A stretch of DNA of 64,000 nucleotides from assembly GCA_007115705.1 (NCBI GenBank), contig QXEO01000336.1, forward strand, positions 1,115,589 to 1,179,588, written 5' to 3'. A program made the position numbers and the translations under genes. Every line of letters begins with the position of its first letter. Position 1 is the stretch's first letter. The DNA comes from Dactylis glomerata (lineage: Eukaryota; Streptophyta; Magnoliopsida; Poales; Poaceae). The notes below the pieces were generated by a model. The model did not search any database and was not told the DNA's origin. It worked only from the letters and a program-made list of their open reading frames with translations. Below are positions 1-9,708 of this stretch, piece by piece.

Positions 1-2
1 GA

Positions 3-1775
3 GCTAAGTTGGGAAACACCACTGTTATACCTGTTAGTTCACCTGAGTCTAGGGAATGTCCTAGTGATGATTATGATGATGATGCTTATATTGAGCTTAA
101 TGATGATTTTATTGCTGAAGCATGTGCTGCTCGTAATGCTGGTAATGTTAGAGAACTTCTTGCAAGACGTTCTGTTAGATATAATTTGTCTCCTGATCCT
201 AAGTTTGCTGCTTCTCTCATAAATATTAGAGACAAGGATTATGATTTCTCTTTGGATTTATCTTACATATCTATTGTTGAGAAAACTCCTTTTTGTGGTA
301 CTAAAGATGAGAGTGCTATGGGGCACATGAATGAGCTTTCTACTTTGAGTAATTTGTTTTTTGATGATATTAAGCTCCGCACTTACTTTGTTGCTAAGAT
401 TTTTCCTTTCTCATTGAAAGATGCAGCTAAAACTTGGTTTAATAGCTTGTCTCCTGGATCTCCTACTAGTCCTATTGCCTTGGTTAATGCTTTCTTTCAG
501 AAATATTTTCCTGCTAGTGCTCAACATGCTGCTGTGCAGAAAATCTTTGATTTTGAACAGGGAAAAGGGGAGATATTGCCTGAATCTTGGACAAGGTTTT
601 GTTCTTTAATTAGAGCTTTGCCTAAAGAACCATTGCCTAAAAATGAACTCCTTGATATATTTTATAATGGACTAACGGATGAATCTAAGTCATATTTGGA
701 TAGTTGTGCTGGTTGTGTTTTCAGGGAAAGAACTCCGGCTGATGCTGAAGAATTAATGGCTAAAATAAGCTGGAATCATGATGATTGGACTTTAGTTGAG
801 CCAGCACCTGCACCAACCCCTGCACCATCTTCGGAGCCTACGCCGAAGAAGAGAGGGATGATTGAATTAAATGATGAAGTTATGAAGGAAGCTAAAAAAT
901 CTCTTAAGGAGAAAGGTATTAAAGCCGAAGATGTGAAGAATTTACCTCCTATAGAAGAACTATGTAAGCCAATCCCTCACTCATCAACTATTGAGGTACA
1001 CTCTCTCCAACGCTTTGATGAAAGAGATATTCCTTATACTAAACCTCCTGATCAATGCTTAGATGAATTTGATAATTTTATTGTTAAGCAAGAAAATTTT
1101 AATAGAATGGTGCATAATCATTTGTTGGAAAATTCTAGAGCTATTAACAAGTTGCAGGATATTGTGGAGAGAACCGCTAATGATGTGAAGATACTTGTTA
1201 AACATTTTCAAATGGTTCAAACACAAATTGATCAGCTTACCAAGGTGCAAAAAGACTTGCTAGTTAATGCTGCAAGAGAGACGCAAGCATGTGAAATACG
1301 CACAAGAAGTGGCGCTGCTACTCAAGATCCATTATATCCTGAAGGACATCCTAAGAGGGTTGATCAAGATTCTCAACGCACTTCAAATGAAGATATTCCT
1401 TCCAAGAAGAAGAAGAAGAAGCATAAAACAACTACAGAATTATCTGATGCAGGTAAAGATCCTAACAGTGTTTCTATTTCTGATGCTGAAACTAAACCAG
1501 GAGATGCTTCCGATAAAGAAGTTGAAGAGGAACCAGAAAAGATTGATAAGAATGCGAAGTACACCAAAGAAGACTTCATTGCCAACAAGCATGGTAAAGA
1601 GAGAGAACCTTGGGTGCAGAAACCAATGCCTTTTCCTAGTAAGAAACACAAGTCCAAGGAAGAAGAACACTACAACAGGTTTTGTGAATGGATGAGACCT
1701 TTATTTTTGCAAATTCCTTTGACTGATGCTATTAGAATGCCTCCTTATGCAAAGTATATGAAAGATATTGTCTAA
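3..1775 (+). CDS. gag: Gag polyprotein, 5' partial
   Basis: Capsid protein of a Gypsy retrotransposon, expected to assemble the cytoplasmic virus-like particle. The frame is open to the left edge; the first usable codon at 9 is TTG, so the true start lies outside the window. A Retrotrans_gag-type core lies at about residues 120-220, with FPFSLKDAAKTWFNSL and a following FFQKYFPAS segment. A Pro/Ala-rich linker (about 262-280) and a Lys-rich run (about 470) follow. I see no CCHC zinc knuckle. The C-terminus ends in MPPYAKYMKDIV, typical of Athila gag just before the protease. It overlaps the protease frame by 8 bases. Plant retrotransposon capsid is a confident call; the family is not. Confidence 0.85.
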   Translation, partial: AKLGNTTVIPVSSPESRECPSDDYDDDAYIELNDDFIAEACAARNAGNVRELLARRSVRYNLSPDPKFAASLINIRDKDYDFSLDLSYISIVEKTPFCGTKDESAMGHMNELSTLSNLFFDDIKLRTYFVAKIFPFSLKDAAKTWFNSLSPGSPTSPIALVNAFFQKYFPASAQHAAVQKIFDFEQGKGEILPESWTRFCSLIRALPKEPLPKNELLDIFYNGLTDESKSYLDSCAGCVFRERTPADAEELMAKISWNHDDWTLVEPAPAPTPAPSSEPTPKKRGMIELNDEVMKEAKKSLKEKGIKAEDVKNLPPIEELCKPIPHSSTIEVHSLQRFDERDIPYTKPPDQCLDEFDNFIVKQENFNRMVHNHLLENSRAINKLQDIVERTANDVKILVKHFQMVQTQIDQLTKVQKDLLVNAARETQACEIRTRSGAATQDPLYPEGHPKRVDQDSQRTSNEDIPSKKKKKKHKTTTELSDAGKDPNSVSISDAETKPGDASDKEVEEEPEKIDKNAKYTKEDFIANKHGKEREPWVQKPMPFPSKKHKSKEEEHYNRFCEWMRPLFLQIPLTDAIRMPPYAKYMKDIV

Positions 1776-2394
1776 CAAAAGGAAAATTCCTAGTGAGGAA
1801 ATTTCCACACTTCTTGCTAATTATTCTTTTGATGGTAAAGTTCCCGAGAAGCTTGGAGATCCAGGTATACCAACTATTCCTTGCTCCATTAAAAATAACT
1901 ATGTTAGAACTGCTTTATGTGATTTGGGAGCTGGAGTTAGTGTCATGCCTTTTTCTCTTTATAAGAGACTTGATCTAGAAAAATTAGTATCAACTGATAT
2001 ATCTTTGCAGATGGCTGATAAGTCTACTACTATTCTTATTGGTACATGTGAAAATGTTCATGTTCAAGTTGCTAACAGTTGTCTAATAATAACTGATTTT
2101 GTTGTGTTGGAAATGCCTGGAGATGATAATATGTCTATTATTCTTGGGAGACCTTTTCTAAACACCGCAGGTGCTGTTATTAATTGCAATCAAGGAAAAG
2201 TCACTTTTAATGTCAATGACAAAGAGTACACGGTTTATTTTCCCAAGAAGATTGATAGGAAGAATGCTCTAAATTCTGTCAAGAATGTTGAGACCATCAA
2301 AGTTGGTCAAATTATTTGTTCAGAGCGAAAGCCCAAGGAAGAATATCAAATTGTGATGGTTGGGACTATACCTATCAAAGTTGAGGTAACATAA
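1768..2394 (+). CDS. Retroviral-type aspartic protease
   Basis: Processing protease of the same element. The active-site segment is TALCDLGAGVSVMPFSLY, with DLGA replacing the usual DTG/DSG, and the flap/C-terminal motif is IILGRPFLNTAGAVI. The ORF opens with TTG, and its N-terminal SNKRKIPSEEI normally follows MKDIV of gag directly. The switch of frame at 1763-1775 is therefore probably a small (about 2-base) deletion rather than a separate start. Programmed frameshifting cannot be excluded without intact copies. The frame ends at 2394 and no RT follows. Confidence 0.8.
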   Translation: MSNKRKIPSEEISTLLANYSFDGKVPEKLGDPGIPTIPCSIKNNYVRTALCDLGAGVSVMPFSLYKRLDLEKLVSTDISLQMADKSTTILIGTCENVHVQVANSCLIITDFVVLEMPGDDNMSIILGRPFLNTAGAVINCNQGKVTFNVNDKEYTVYFPKKIDRKNALNSVKNVETIKVGQIICSERKPKEEYQIVMVGTIPIKVEVT

Positions 2395-3229
2395 GCATTC
2401 TAGTGAAGTGCAAAGTTTTGCCTCATATAAAGTTAGTTTGGGAACAAGACTTGATCAACCTTGTTAACAAAGTGATTTTATATGAACGAAACTTCGTTTT
2501 CACCGCATTCACTCAACCTCACTTGTATTTACTTTCATCAATTTTATTCCTTCAGTTTAGTTGTATGATTGAGAGTATCTCAGAGCTGCTGCATGTTCAG
2601 TTTTGATTTGCTTAAAATCATTTTATCCTCGTTTTCTGAATTTTTATCGATATGCCAATTTCTGAAAAATCCTCGAAAATAAAGTTTCCCGAAAAATTCC
2701 AGAAAATTCTTTATAAATTTTTATGTCAAAAATGGGGCAGAGAGACACCTGCGAGGCACCAGGAGGGGCTGCCACGCCACCTCACACATAGGTGGCACGG
2801 CCCAGCCCTGGCCGCGCCACCCTGGTGTGAGAGGGCCCCACCTGGCCCCTCACTTATCTCTTCCTCCCCTGCTCTTTCTCTCTCCCGAAAACAATGACAC
2901 ACCCAGCTCAAACCCGAGTTCTTGCTGTTCTTCACCTCGATTTTTCGATCTCCTTGCTCAGCCCAACATTTCTGCTGAGATTTGGAGCATTTGTTCTCCG
3001 GTATGTGACCCCTCCGCTTGTCCAAGTAGAATTTCTTTTGGTGAAGTATTTCTTGAGTATTTTAGCTTTGTAGGTGACATGATAAATGAGTATGCATGCT
3101 TGTTCTATTGCTTAGAATTGTTATTTTGATGCATGTTAGCTCTCTAGTAACCCACTATAGTAGTTTCCTACACTTGCTTGTCTTAAAATCACTTGTTATG
3201 AGTTTGTAAAAAAAATTCAGAGAAGGGAG
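2395..3229 (+). other. Non-coding leader between protease and third ORF
   Basis: No retrotransposon domain is readable here. It holds an A/T-rich stretch, a GC-rich inverted repeat (2781-2831), a pyrimidine-rich tract (about 2850-2885) and a possible intron at 3001-3220 (donor GTATGT, acceptor TTCAG) that ends nine bases before the third ORF's ATG. In a complete Athila element RT, RNase H and integrase would precede this point, so they have been lost or were never present. Confidence 0.6.
2781..2831 (+). repeat. GC-rich inverted repeat upstream of third ORF
   Basis: Arms begin ctcacac and end gtgtgag, around a GGC/GCC-rich centre able to form a hairpin. The same module occurs in the LTRs of both minus-strand families and upstream of their env-position ORFs. 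No clear TATA box follows it here. Confidence 0.7.
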
Positions 3230-4237
3230 ATGGACAACTTCACATATGGAGAAGTGTTTGAAAGTGATGCACCAAGGTCATCAAGGCCCTCAAGATCCAC
3301 TGCTCAATATAGGATGTCTTATAATGAGGATCTCATGACACCAAACCTTGAAGGGGACGATGGAGATGCACATCCATCCACCTTCCCTTGTATTAACTTT
3401 TTGAGTGATGCAGGGATTCTTGATGATTTCTTGCTCCTTATTAACAGGGTTGGGTTGACTGCTTACATGACAGATGAAAGTAACCAATATGCTATGCTTA
3501 CAAAGACTTTCGTTGAAAGTTTAAATTTACTAACGCTCATTTCAATCCTTCCATTGCATTTAAGATTTATGATAAGTCTATCACCATGCCTTTGGGGAGG
3601 TTTTGTTCTATTTTAGGTATCCCCATGTTTGGAACGGCCAAGAGGATACAAAATCACCCCGCTGATTTGTTGGAGCTTTACCGAGGGGTGACCAATGATG
3701 ATGACCGCACCGCACAGCGTGGCAAGATAAGAAACATTCAGCTCCCAGCTATTAGATATTTCACTTACTATCTTGCAACTAGTTTACTTGGTAGAGAAAA
3801 CACTAGCAATATCTCCAACTACCATTTAGCTTTTCTAGCTACCGCTCTTGATGTTAGTAAGAAGTATAACCATTGGTGCTATTATTGCTGGTCGCCTAGC
3901 CGCTAGGGGACCTATTTATGGAGGTATTATTGCCGCGCGCATTGTTGCTGAGCTAGGACTTCCTATTGCTCCTAATGATGTATTGTTGGCTCCACAGAGG
4001 CTTGATCTTGCTGCCATGAAACTCCATCATTTTGTTACTGCTAACTCTTGTGCAGGGAAATTAGTTTACATGATGTTATTTATTAATGGAGAGGAAAGGG
4101 AAGTTCCCTTGCCTCAGCCTAACTTGTTCAGCATTCACGTGAGGCCATGGTCCCGCATGAAGGAGGAGTTGGACGATCAGCTTAGGTTGCTTGGTTTCAA
4201 TATCCAACACTGGTGCGGTGGTCCAGGAGGAAGATGA
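3230..4237 (+). pseudogene. Athila-type third ORF (env position), frameshifted
   Basis: Three overlapping frames (3230-3616, 3586-3906, 3848-4237) read as one protein interrupted by two frameshifts, near 3520 and 3865. Recognisable segments are FVESL, ITMPLGRFCSILGIP (read across the first break), IQNHPADLLELYRG, RNIQLPAIRYFTYYLA and GLPIAPNDV. These resemble the ATHILA ORF-1 family found downstream of pol in Athila elements; its function is unknown. I see no signal peptide or transmembrane segment, so it is env-like by position only. A possible leader intron lies just upstream. Each break needs only a small indel, so this copy is a recent pseudogene. Confidence 0.7.
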
Positions 4238-5473
4238 GGAGTCGGCCTATCACTTCACCACGTACCACTCCGGGGTGTCCTCTAGCTCATATCAGGACGA
4301 TGGTGCTTCTTCATCACACTACGGAGGTGCCACCTCATGGCCGAGTTGGCCGAGTTGGGATTGATCTCCACTTAGGCCAAAAGCCTAAGCTTGGGGGAAG
4401 GTACGCCGACGATGCACTCATCTATATATTATATTTTGTCGGACCTTTGTATATCCATGTTTCGCTTTCTTTATTGTTCTAAGTTCTTACTTCTGCTTTC
4501 CAAAACACAAAAAGACCAAAAATATTTCCGTTGTTTCTCTCTATTTGGTTCTTTAGTTTTCTACCTTTGGGTTGCTTTACTCGCTATTTTCAGTTTGCCA
4601 CTTGAAAAATCCAAAAATATTTCACTTTGTTCACTATTTCCTTTCATTCTTGTTTCAAAAATCGAAAACCCCAAAAATATTTGTTGTTCTTCTTCGGTTT
4701 TGTAAAGTTTGTTGCAGAGTTCAGTCTCCCGTTACTCCATTGGAGCTTGGTATTCACTTTATATTATTCAAGCCACACAAGTGAAGAGCAATAATGATGA
4801 TATATGACAATCCGAGATGTGGTAAGAGGCTGGTATGAACTCTATTTGCTTTCATTTTTGTACATATACTCATCCATGTGGACATGCTTAGTCGGTTCAT
4901 GTAAGGTATATGTTATCTAATGGATGCTTTGTAGTTCTTGCTTTCTTATGATCAGTTTCAATTTACTAATAGTCTGTAGCATGTTATGTAGACGTTTGCA
5001 TGCATTGTTTTATTCATAATATGGTATGTTATTGTGGTATCCACCTCTGAAAAGTTTCATTTGAATCGACTTGGCACATGCTCAAGCATGCATATGACTA
5101 AACAAAAAGTCAATTAAGCCTCGATGATCTAAATTGCCTCAGAGTTTTTGTATCATTTTTATGCCTATATTAATTTTGTTTTGTCGCAAGCATGATTATG
5201 ATAGTTATTGCTCTCTCGATTGTCGCTTCCCAGTCTTTTGCTAGCCTTCACTTGTACTGAGTATGAGCTCTACTCGTGCATCCAATTACCAAAAACCAAG
5301 TTTTCCAAAGAGTCCACTATAAATTCCTATGCATGGTATTTGAAAGCCATTCCAAGTAAATTTTCATGTGCTACCTTTCAAAACTTTCAACTACTTCTCA
5401 TTTTGTGCCACTATTTTTAGCTCATGGGGACGTAGTGGTCAGAATTGCTATCTTTCATATTAAATTAAGTACC
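4238..5473 (+). other. Polypurine tract and 3' untranslated region
   Basis: The motif aagcttgggggaag at 4387-4400 is the polypurine tract type used by these families for plus-strand priming. The following kilobase has no coding frame. It contains A-rich segments with repeated ccaaaaatattt (about 4510-4690) and, from about 5160, sequence shared in inverted orientation with the 3' regions of family A and B elements. Confidence 0.65.
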
Positions 5474-6773
5474 TGCTAACGCCAAGTTGACGTGGGAATA
5501 TGCAGTTGATGGTCCTTGTGCGTGGCGAACAACCAGCCCGTTGGGAACCCCAAGAGGAAGGTGTGATGAGTATAGCAGCTAGTTTTCCCTTAGTTAAGAA
5601 ACCAAGGTATGTCGATCTTGGAGAGAAGGGACAATAACGACTGAAGGTGATGCAGACTGACTTAGTAACACTCCAACAAGGGCGCCATTTAACGATACTT
5701 ATTGACTCGTCTTCGGTCAGTAGCAACGCGGAACCTGCACACAACACAACCAAGTACTTTGTTCCCAACTTGCGATGAGGTTGTCAATCTCACCGGTTTG
5801 CTTGAAACAAAGGTTATGAGCGTATCGAGTGGAAAATAGTAGAGTATGCGAGTAAAGTAAACAGTGCGAGTAAAGTAAACAGGTGATAGCAATATGATGG
5901 AAATAGGACCGGGGTCCACAGTTCACTAGTGGTGTCTCTCCATAAGATAAATAACACATGCTGGGTAAACAAATTATAGTTGGGCAATTGATAGAATAAA
6001 GATAAACGTGATATGTCAAGAAGATCACTATGAGATTTACTCTGGGCATTACAACAAAATACATAGACCGCCATCCAACTGCATCTATGACTAATAATCC
6101 ACTTGTGGCGAATCAATCCGAGAACTCCACAAGTATTAAGTTGCGAACAGCAGATAATTGCATTAAGCAAAGTGTGTAATGTAAACAAAGCATATGCCCT
6201 TGAGCATATGAATGTTGTTTTCTCCCTAGTAGCAACAGCACATCTACAACCTTAGAGGTTTCTGTCACTCCCCCAGGTTAAATAGAGGCATGAACCCACT
6301 ATCGAGCATAAATACCCCCTCTTAGAGTCACTAGCAACTACTCGGCCAAGATAGCTACTAACAACGAAGAGCATGCAAGATCATAAACAACATAGAGATA
6401 ACAAAAGATAATATTCAGTATAGCAACTCAATCATAACACCAATATTCATCGGATCCCAACAAACCAAACATGTAGAATTACATAACGGTGATCTCAATC
6501 ATGTAGGGCAGCTCATGAGATCTAAACATGAAGCACATGGTGGAGAATACAACCATCTAGCTACTGCTATGGACCCATGGTCCAAGGTAGACTACTCACT
6601 CATCGCTCCGGAGGCAAGCATGGCGATGAAGAAGACCTCCGGTGGCGATTCCCCTCTCCGGCAGGGTGCCGGGAAGAGCTTCTGGACCCTCCCGATCTTC
6701 GGGTCGACGGTGGCGGCGGATCGCGATGTGTTCTGGAAAATTGATCGGGTACTTAGGTTTTACCCTCGGGGGT

Positions 6774-6782
6774 CTTTATAGG
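6774..6782 (-). promoter_or_regulatory. LTR A1 TATA box
   Basis: The minus strand reads ttcgcctataaag followed by a C-rich stretch. The same motif is present in all three A LTRs, always just downstream of the GC-rich inverted repeat. It is the likely pol II core promoter of the element. Confidence 0.65.
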
Positions 6783-6815
6783 CGAAGGGGCGATGTCAGA
6801 GGTGGCCCTAGGCCT

Positions 6816-6869
6816 CCTCACGCCAGGGCGGCGCGGCCAAGGGCTGGGCCGCGCCAGCCCTGCGTGAGG
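6816..6869. repeat. GC-rich inverted repeat in LTR A1
   Basis: Outer arms are cctcacgc and gcgtgagg; inner arms are ggcgcggcc and ggccgcgcc. It could fold into a hairpin of about 20 base pairs and is rich in CpG. Confidence 0.75.
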
Positions 6870-7151
6870 GCGGCCTGTGGCCCCTCTCCTTCTTCTCTTC
6901 GGATAACTGGAAGCTCCCGGACAAAATAAGACTTTAGGAACTTGTTTTGTCCAATTCTGAGAATATTTCCTGTGTATCACTTCTGAAACACAAAAACAGC
7001 AGAAAACAGGGAACTGGCACTGTGGCGACTTGTTAATAGGTTAGTTCTGGAAAATGCATAAAAGTGCCACGAAGTGTAACAAAACAGTAGGCAAATGGTG
7101 TAAAAACAAGCATGGAGCATCAAAAATTATAGATACGTTGGAGACGTATCA

Positions 7152-8189
7152 AGCATCCCCAAGCTTAACTCTCGCTCGTCCTCGAGTAGGGAAGTGATAA
7201 CAAAACAATAATTTTTGAGGTGACATGCACCATCACAATCTTGATCATATATGTAAGCATTTGTGAGCTGGGATCATAAGAACTTAAAACATGGGCATGA
7301 AAGATATAATCTTGACAATAAGAACTTAGCAACCATGTTGTAAACATGCAAATGAACACAAACAAAAGATCATGAAAATGAAACAATGAAAGTCAAACGT
7401 GTGTTCAAATCATAAGGAAAAACATACAAATGGTTTTCAGCTTGTCCTTCAAAGAGAGCAAAACATAAATGAATAGGACACCTTCAAGTTTAAGAGGGTG
7501 TCTAGATACAAATAATTTGAGAACAAGTGAAACCAACAATATGAATCAATCAATGAACTTTGGGACAATGCATATTACACTAAGAATGACAACTATGCTC
7601 TCTTAATGGTGCATAAAGAAAGAAGGTGGTAACTCAACATAAAAGTAGAAGAAAGGCCCTTCACAGAGGGAAGCAGTGATTGCAAGTTTTATAACCTTCA
7701 AAAATTATGGTACTTACCGGCTTTGAGCTCTCATTGCCCCCATTATAAGCATCTTGAATGGTTAAAGTTAATGCAAGAACAATTATGATACATATGCTTG
7801 ACAAATCAGAAGTTGAAAACCTCGTGTCCCGTGAATACGAGTACCCAAACCTCATGCTACTTTACTTAGAGTCCCAAGCAAGGCTCTTGTCATTGTAAAT
7901 ATATGCATATCATTGGGAACCGCCAATGGGGTACCTCCGTGCCCGATGACATGGAACAAGCCCATATCAAAATGACAGGACAAGCAGACAATGAACACCT
8001 CGACATCTCTTTTATTTGCCATTTGTTTACCTTTTTACTGTGAGATGCGTCGTCGAATGTTCACCATGGGTATGCTGCAAATTTCCACCATGAATTATGC
8101 ATGGCTTAGATTAGCGGCCCGGCGTTTCCCTAACACATATACAAACTCCATGATCCCCACAAGATTCCCAATTCATTTCACACCGCGGG
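7152..8189 (-). other. Family A internal region 1, 3' part
   Basis: Starts with the polypurine tract (on the minus strand, aagcttggggatgc, 7152-7167) next to the LTR. The rest is A/T-rich 3' untranslated sequence with no convincing coding frame. It is interrupted at 8190 by the Tat-like element; the target duplication is gcggg at 8185-8189. Confidence 0.75.
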
Positions 8190-8524
8190 TGACGAGGGTT
8201 AACTCGGCAAATGTCCTAGATGAAGGACTTAGGATCGGGGAGATAGGGCGTCGGATGAACTCGAAGGTAAAGTTAGTCGAAATAGGTGTGTATCGAAAGT
8301 AAACTTGGGTGTTCAACCTGGCTTGCTTTCAATCTGCCCTACACCGTCCCCTCCTGGCCCCTATATATAGGTGGCCAGGTCTCGAGGATCGGGTAGGGTC
8401 CGATACAGATTACAAATATCGACATACGGTAATAACTCGTATTCGACTATCATTACAATTGGGCCTAGCTTAACGGGCCTCTGGGGTACTCAACTAACGG
8501 GCTCTATTAGCTATACCCTTGTCA
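8190..8524 (-). repeat. Tat-like element 3' LTR
   Basis: Begins tgacgagggtta and ends cccttgtca. It contains a symmetrical TATA motif ctatatatagg at 8361-8371. On its internal side lies a purine-rich tract (minus strand tcaggggctac), the probable polypurine tract. Confidence 0.9.
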
Positions 8525-9708
8525 GTAGCCCCTGAGATTCTACCAGAATTGTAGATTCAGGTTGAATCTCTAATCTTCAAATCTTCAACTTGATCAGTTC
8601 TTCAACTTCTTCTTGTCTTCAAATCTTCGACTTAGTCTTTCCGACTTATTTTTATGATATTCTTTCGCAAGGGGTTTTGATGAACAAGCCTGACAACTCT
8701 GACGGATCAAGAGGTCAGTTAACTGCCGGAACAGATACTTGCCAGCTACTTCAAATTCAATCCCCTTGGACTTGAATTCGGGATACCGGTCAAATCCATT
8801 CTTTTGCCGCATTTAGGACTTATAAAGAATGAATCCCAGTGGTTCTCAGGGTACCTAGTGCGTCCACCAGGATTTTCTTCGCGTCGTAGACACGGATACA
8901 TACCAGCAGAGCGCATCCATGTGCGTATACCAGGCCACACAGGACGGATCCCGGGGTCTTACCTTCGTGACAAGTCACGGCATTCGAGTCGTGTTGCGAT
9001 AACACAACTCGAGAATCTTATGTCGCAGTCAAATTTCGACTGAAAATATTCGGGTTTCTACAACCATAAAACTTGCTCCCGATGGGAGTAACACTCCTAC
9101 ACTTCTCCAATCTCTAATGCTTTACCAATAAATATCGTCGGGTGCGCGCTCAGCGCTCCCGATGGGAGTAGCCCCCAAGGCTATAGTCGAAAAAATAGTT
9201 TTCGAGTATAGGCTCAAGAAATAATGTAGCTCTTCATACTTCAACTCGAAACACTTCAACTGCAAGGCTTTGCAACTCGAGATACTTTAACTCCAAAAGT
9301 AACAGCCCCCAGGGCTATAAAAAATTATTCACATATGATCCTTTTTATCAATTCTGCATTTGTCGGCGCCATCCTGTTTCTTTTATGACGTCAATGAAGA
9401 TGTAGCTCTTCATCAGTGCGAACCGTTTTTTGGGCAACACTGCAACTTTCACAATTTTTTGACCGTTTGGTGGGCTGCACGATTTTTGACCGTTGGTGGG
9501 CTGCCGTTTCCGATCTTTGCGCCACGTCGCAGCCCACGATCCTTTTCCCAGAAGATATATAAATGGCATAGTGGGGAATCGTACTGTTTACCAGCTCGTT
9601 CCATCCGCCGCCTCCATTGCTAATCTCCCTTGCCTCTTCCTCTCTTGCGGAGCCCCTGAGCGCACTTTGTGCTGGATGCGCGTGAAACATCTGGCCACTA
9701 AGAGCACC
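8525..9708. other. Tat-like element 3' UTR and antisense gene promoter
   Basis: No coding frame is supported. It contains two copies of gctcccgatgggagta (about 9073 and 9155) and, on the plus strand, a TATA box tatataaat at 9556-9564, about 150 bases before the antisense gene's ATG. Confidence 0.6.
9556..9564 (+). promoter_or_regulatory. TATA box of antisense gene
   Basis: tatataaat lies 145 bases upstream of the ATG at 9709, on the strand opposite to gag. This is the expected placement for an independent promoter driving the antisense gene. Confidence 0.55.

Larger units (their letters stand above)
1..5473 (+). mobile_element. Athila-like Gypsy element, internal region, 5' truncated by window
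   Basis: The order is gag, aspartic protease, a non-coding leader, an Athila-type third ORF, a polypurine tract (4387-4400) and a long 3' untranslated region. No reverse transcriptase, RNase H or integrase lies between protease and third ORF, so this copy is non-autonomous. The 3' region (about 5160-5470) matches, in reverse complement, the 3' regions of the minus-strand elements near 17500 and 30000, so it belongs to the same broad group. It stops at 5473, where a minus-strand family A LTR begins; its own 3' LTR is not in the window. Family name not established. Confidence 0.85.
5474..7151 (-). repeat. Family A LTR copy 1
   Basis: Begins tgctaacgcc and ends gagacgtatca on the plus strand, so it has TG..CA termini. 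It contains the GC-rich inverted repeat at 6816-6869 and, about 35 bases further along the transcription direction, a TATA box (6774-6782). It differs from copy 2 by scattered substitutions and in a patch near 6100-6130, where copies 2 and 3 agree with each other. Confidence 0.9.

Noticed and set aside
2652..3129. Short plus- and minus-strand frames around the GC-rich repeat
   Set aside because: No homology and broken by the probable intron; leader sequence.
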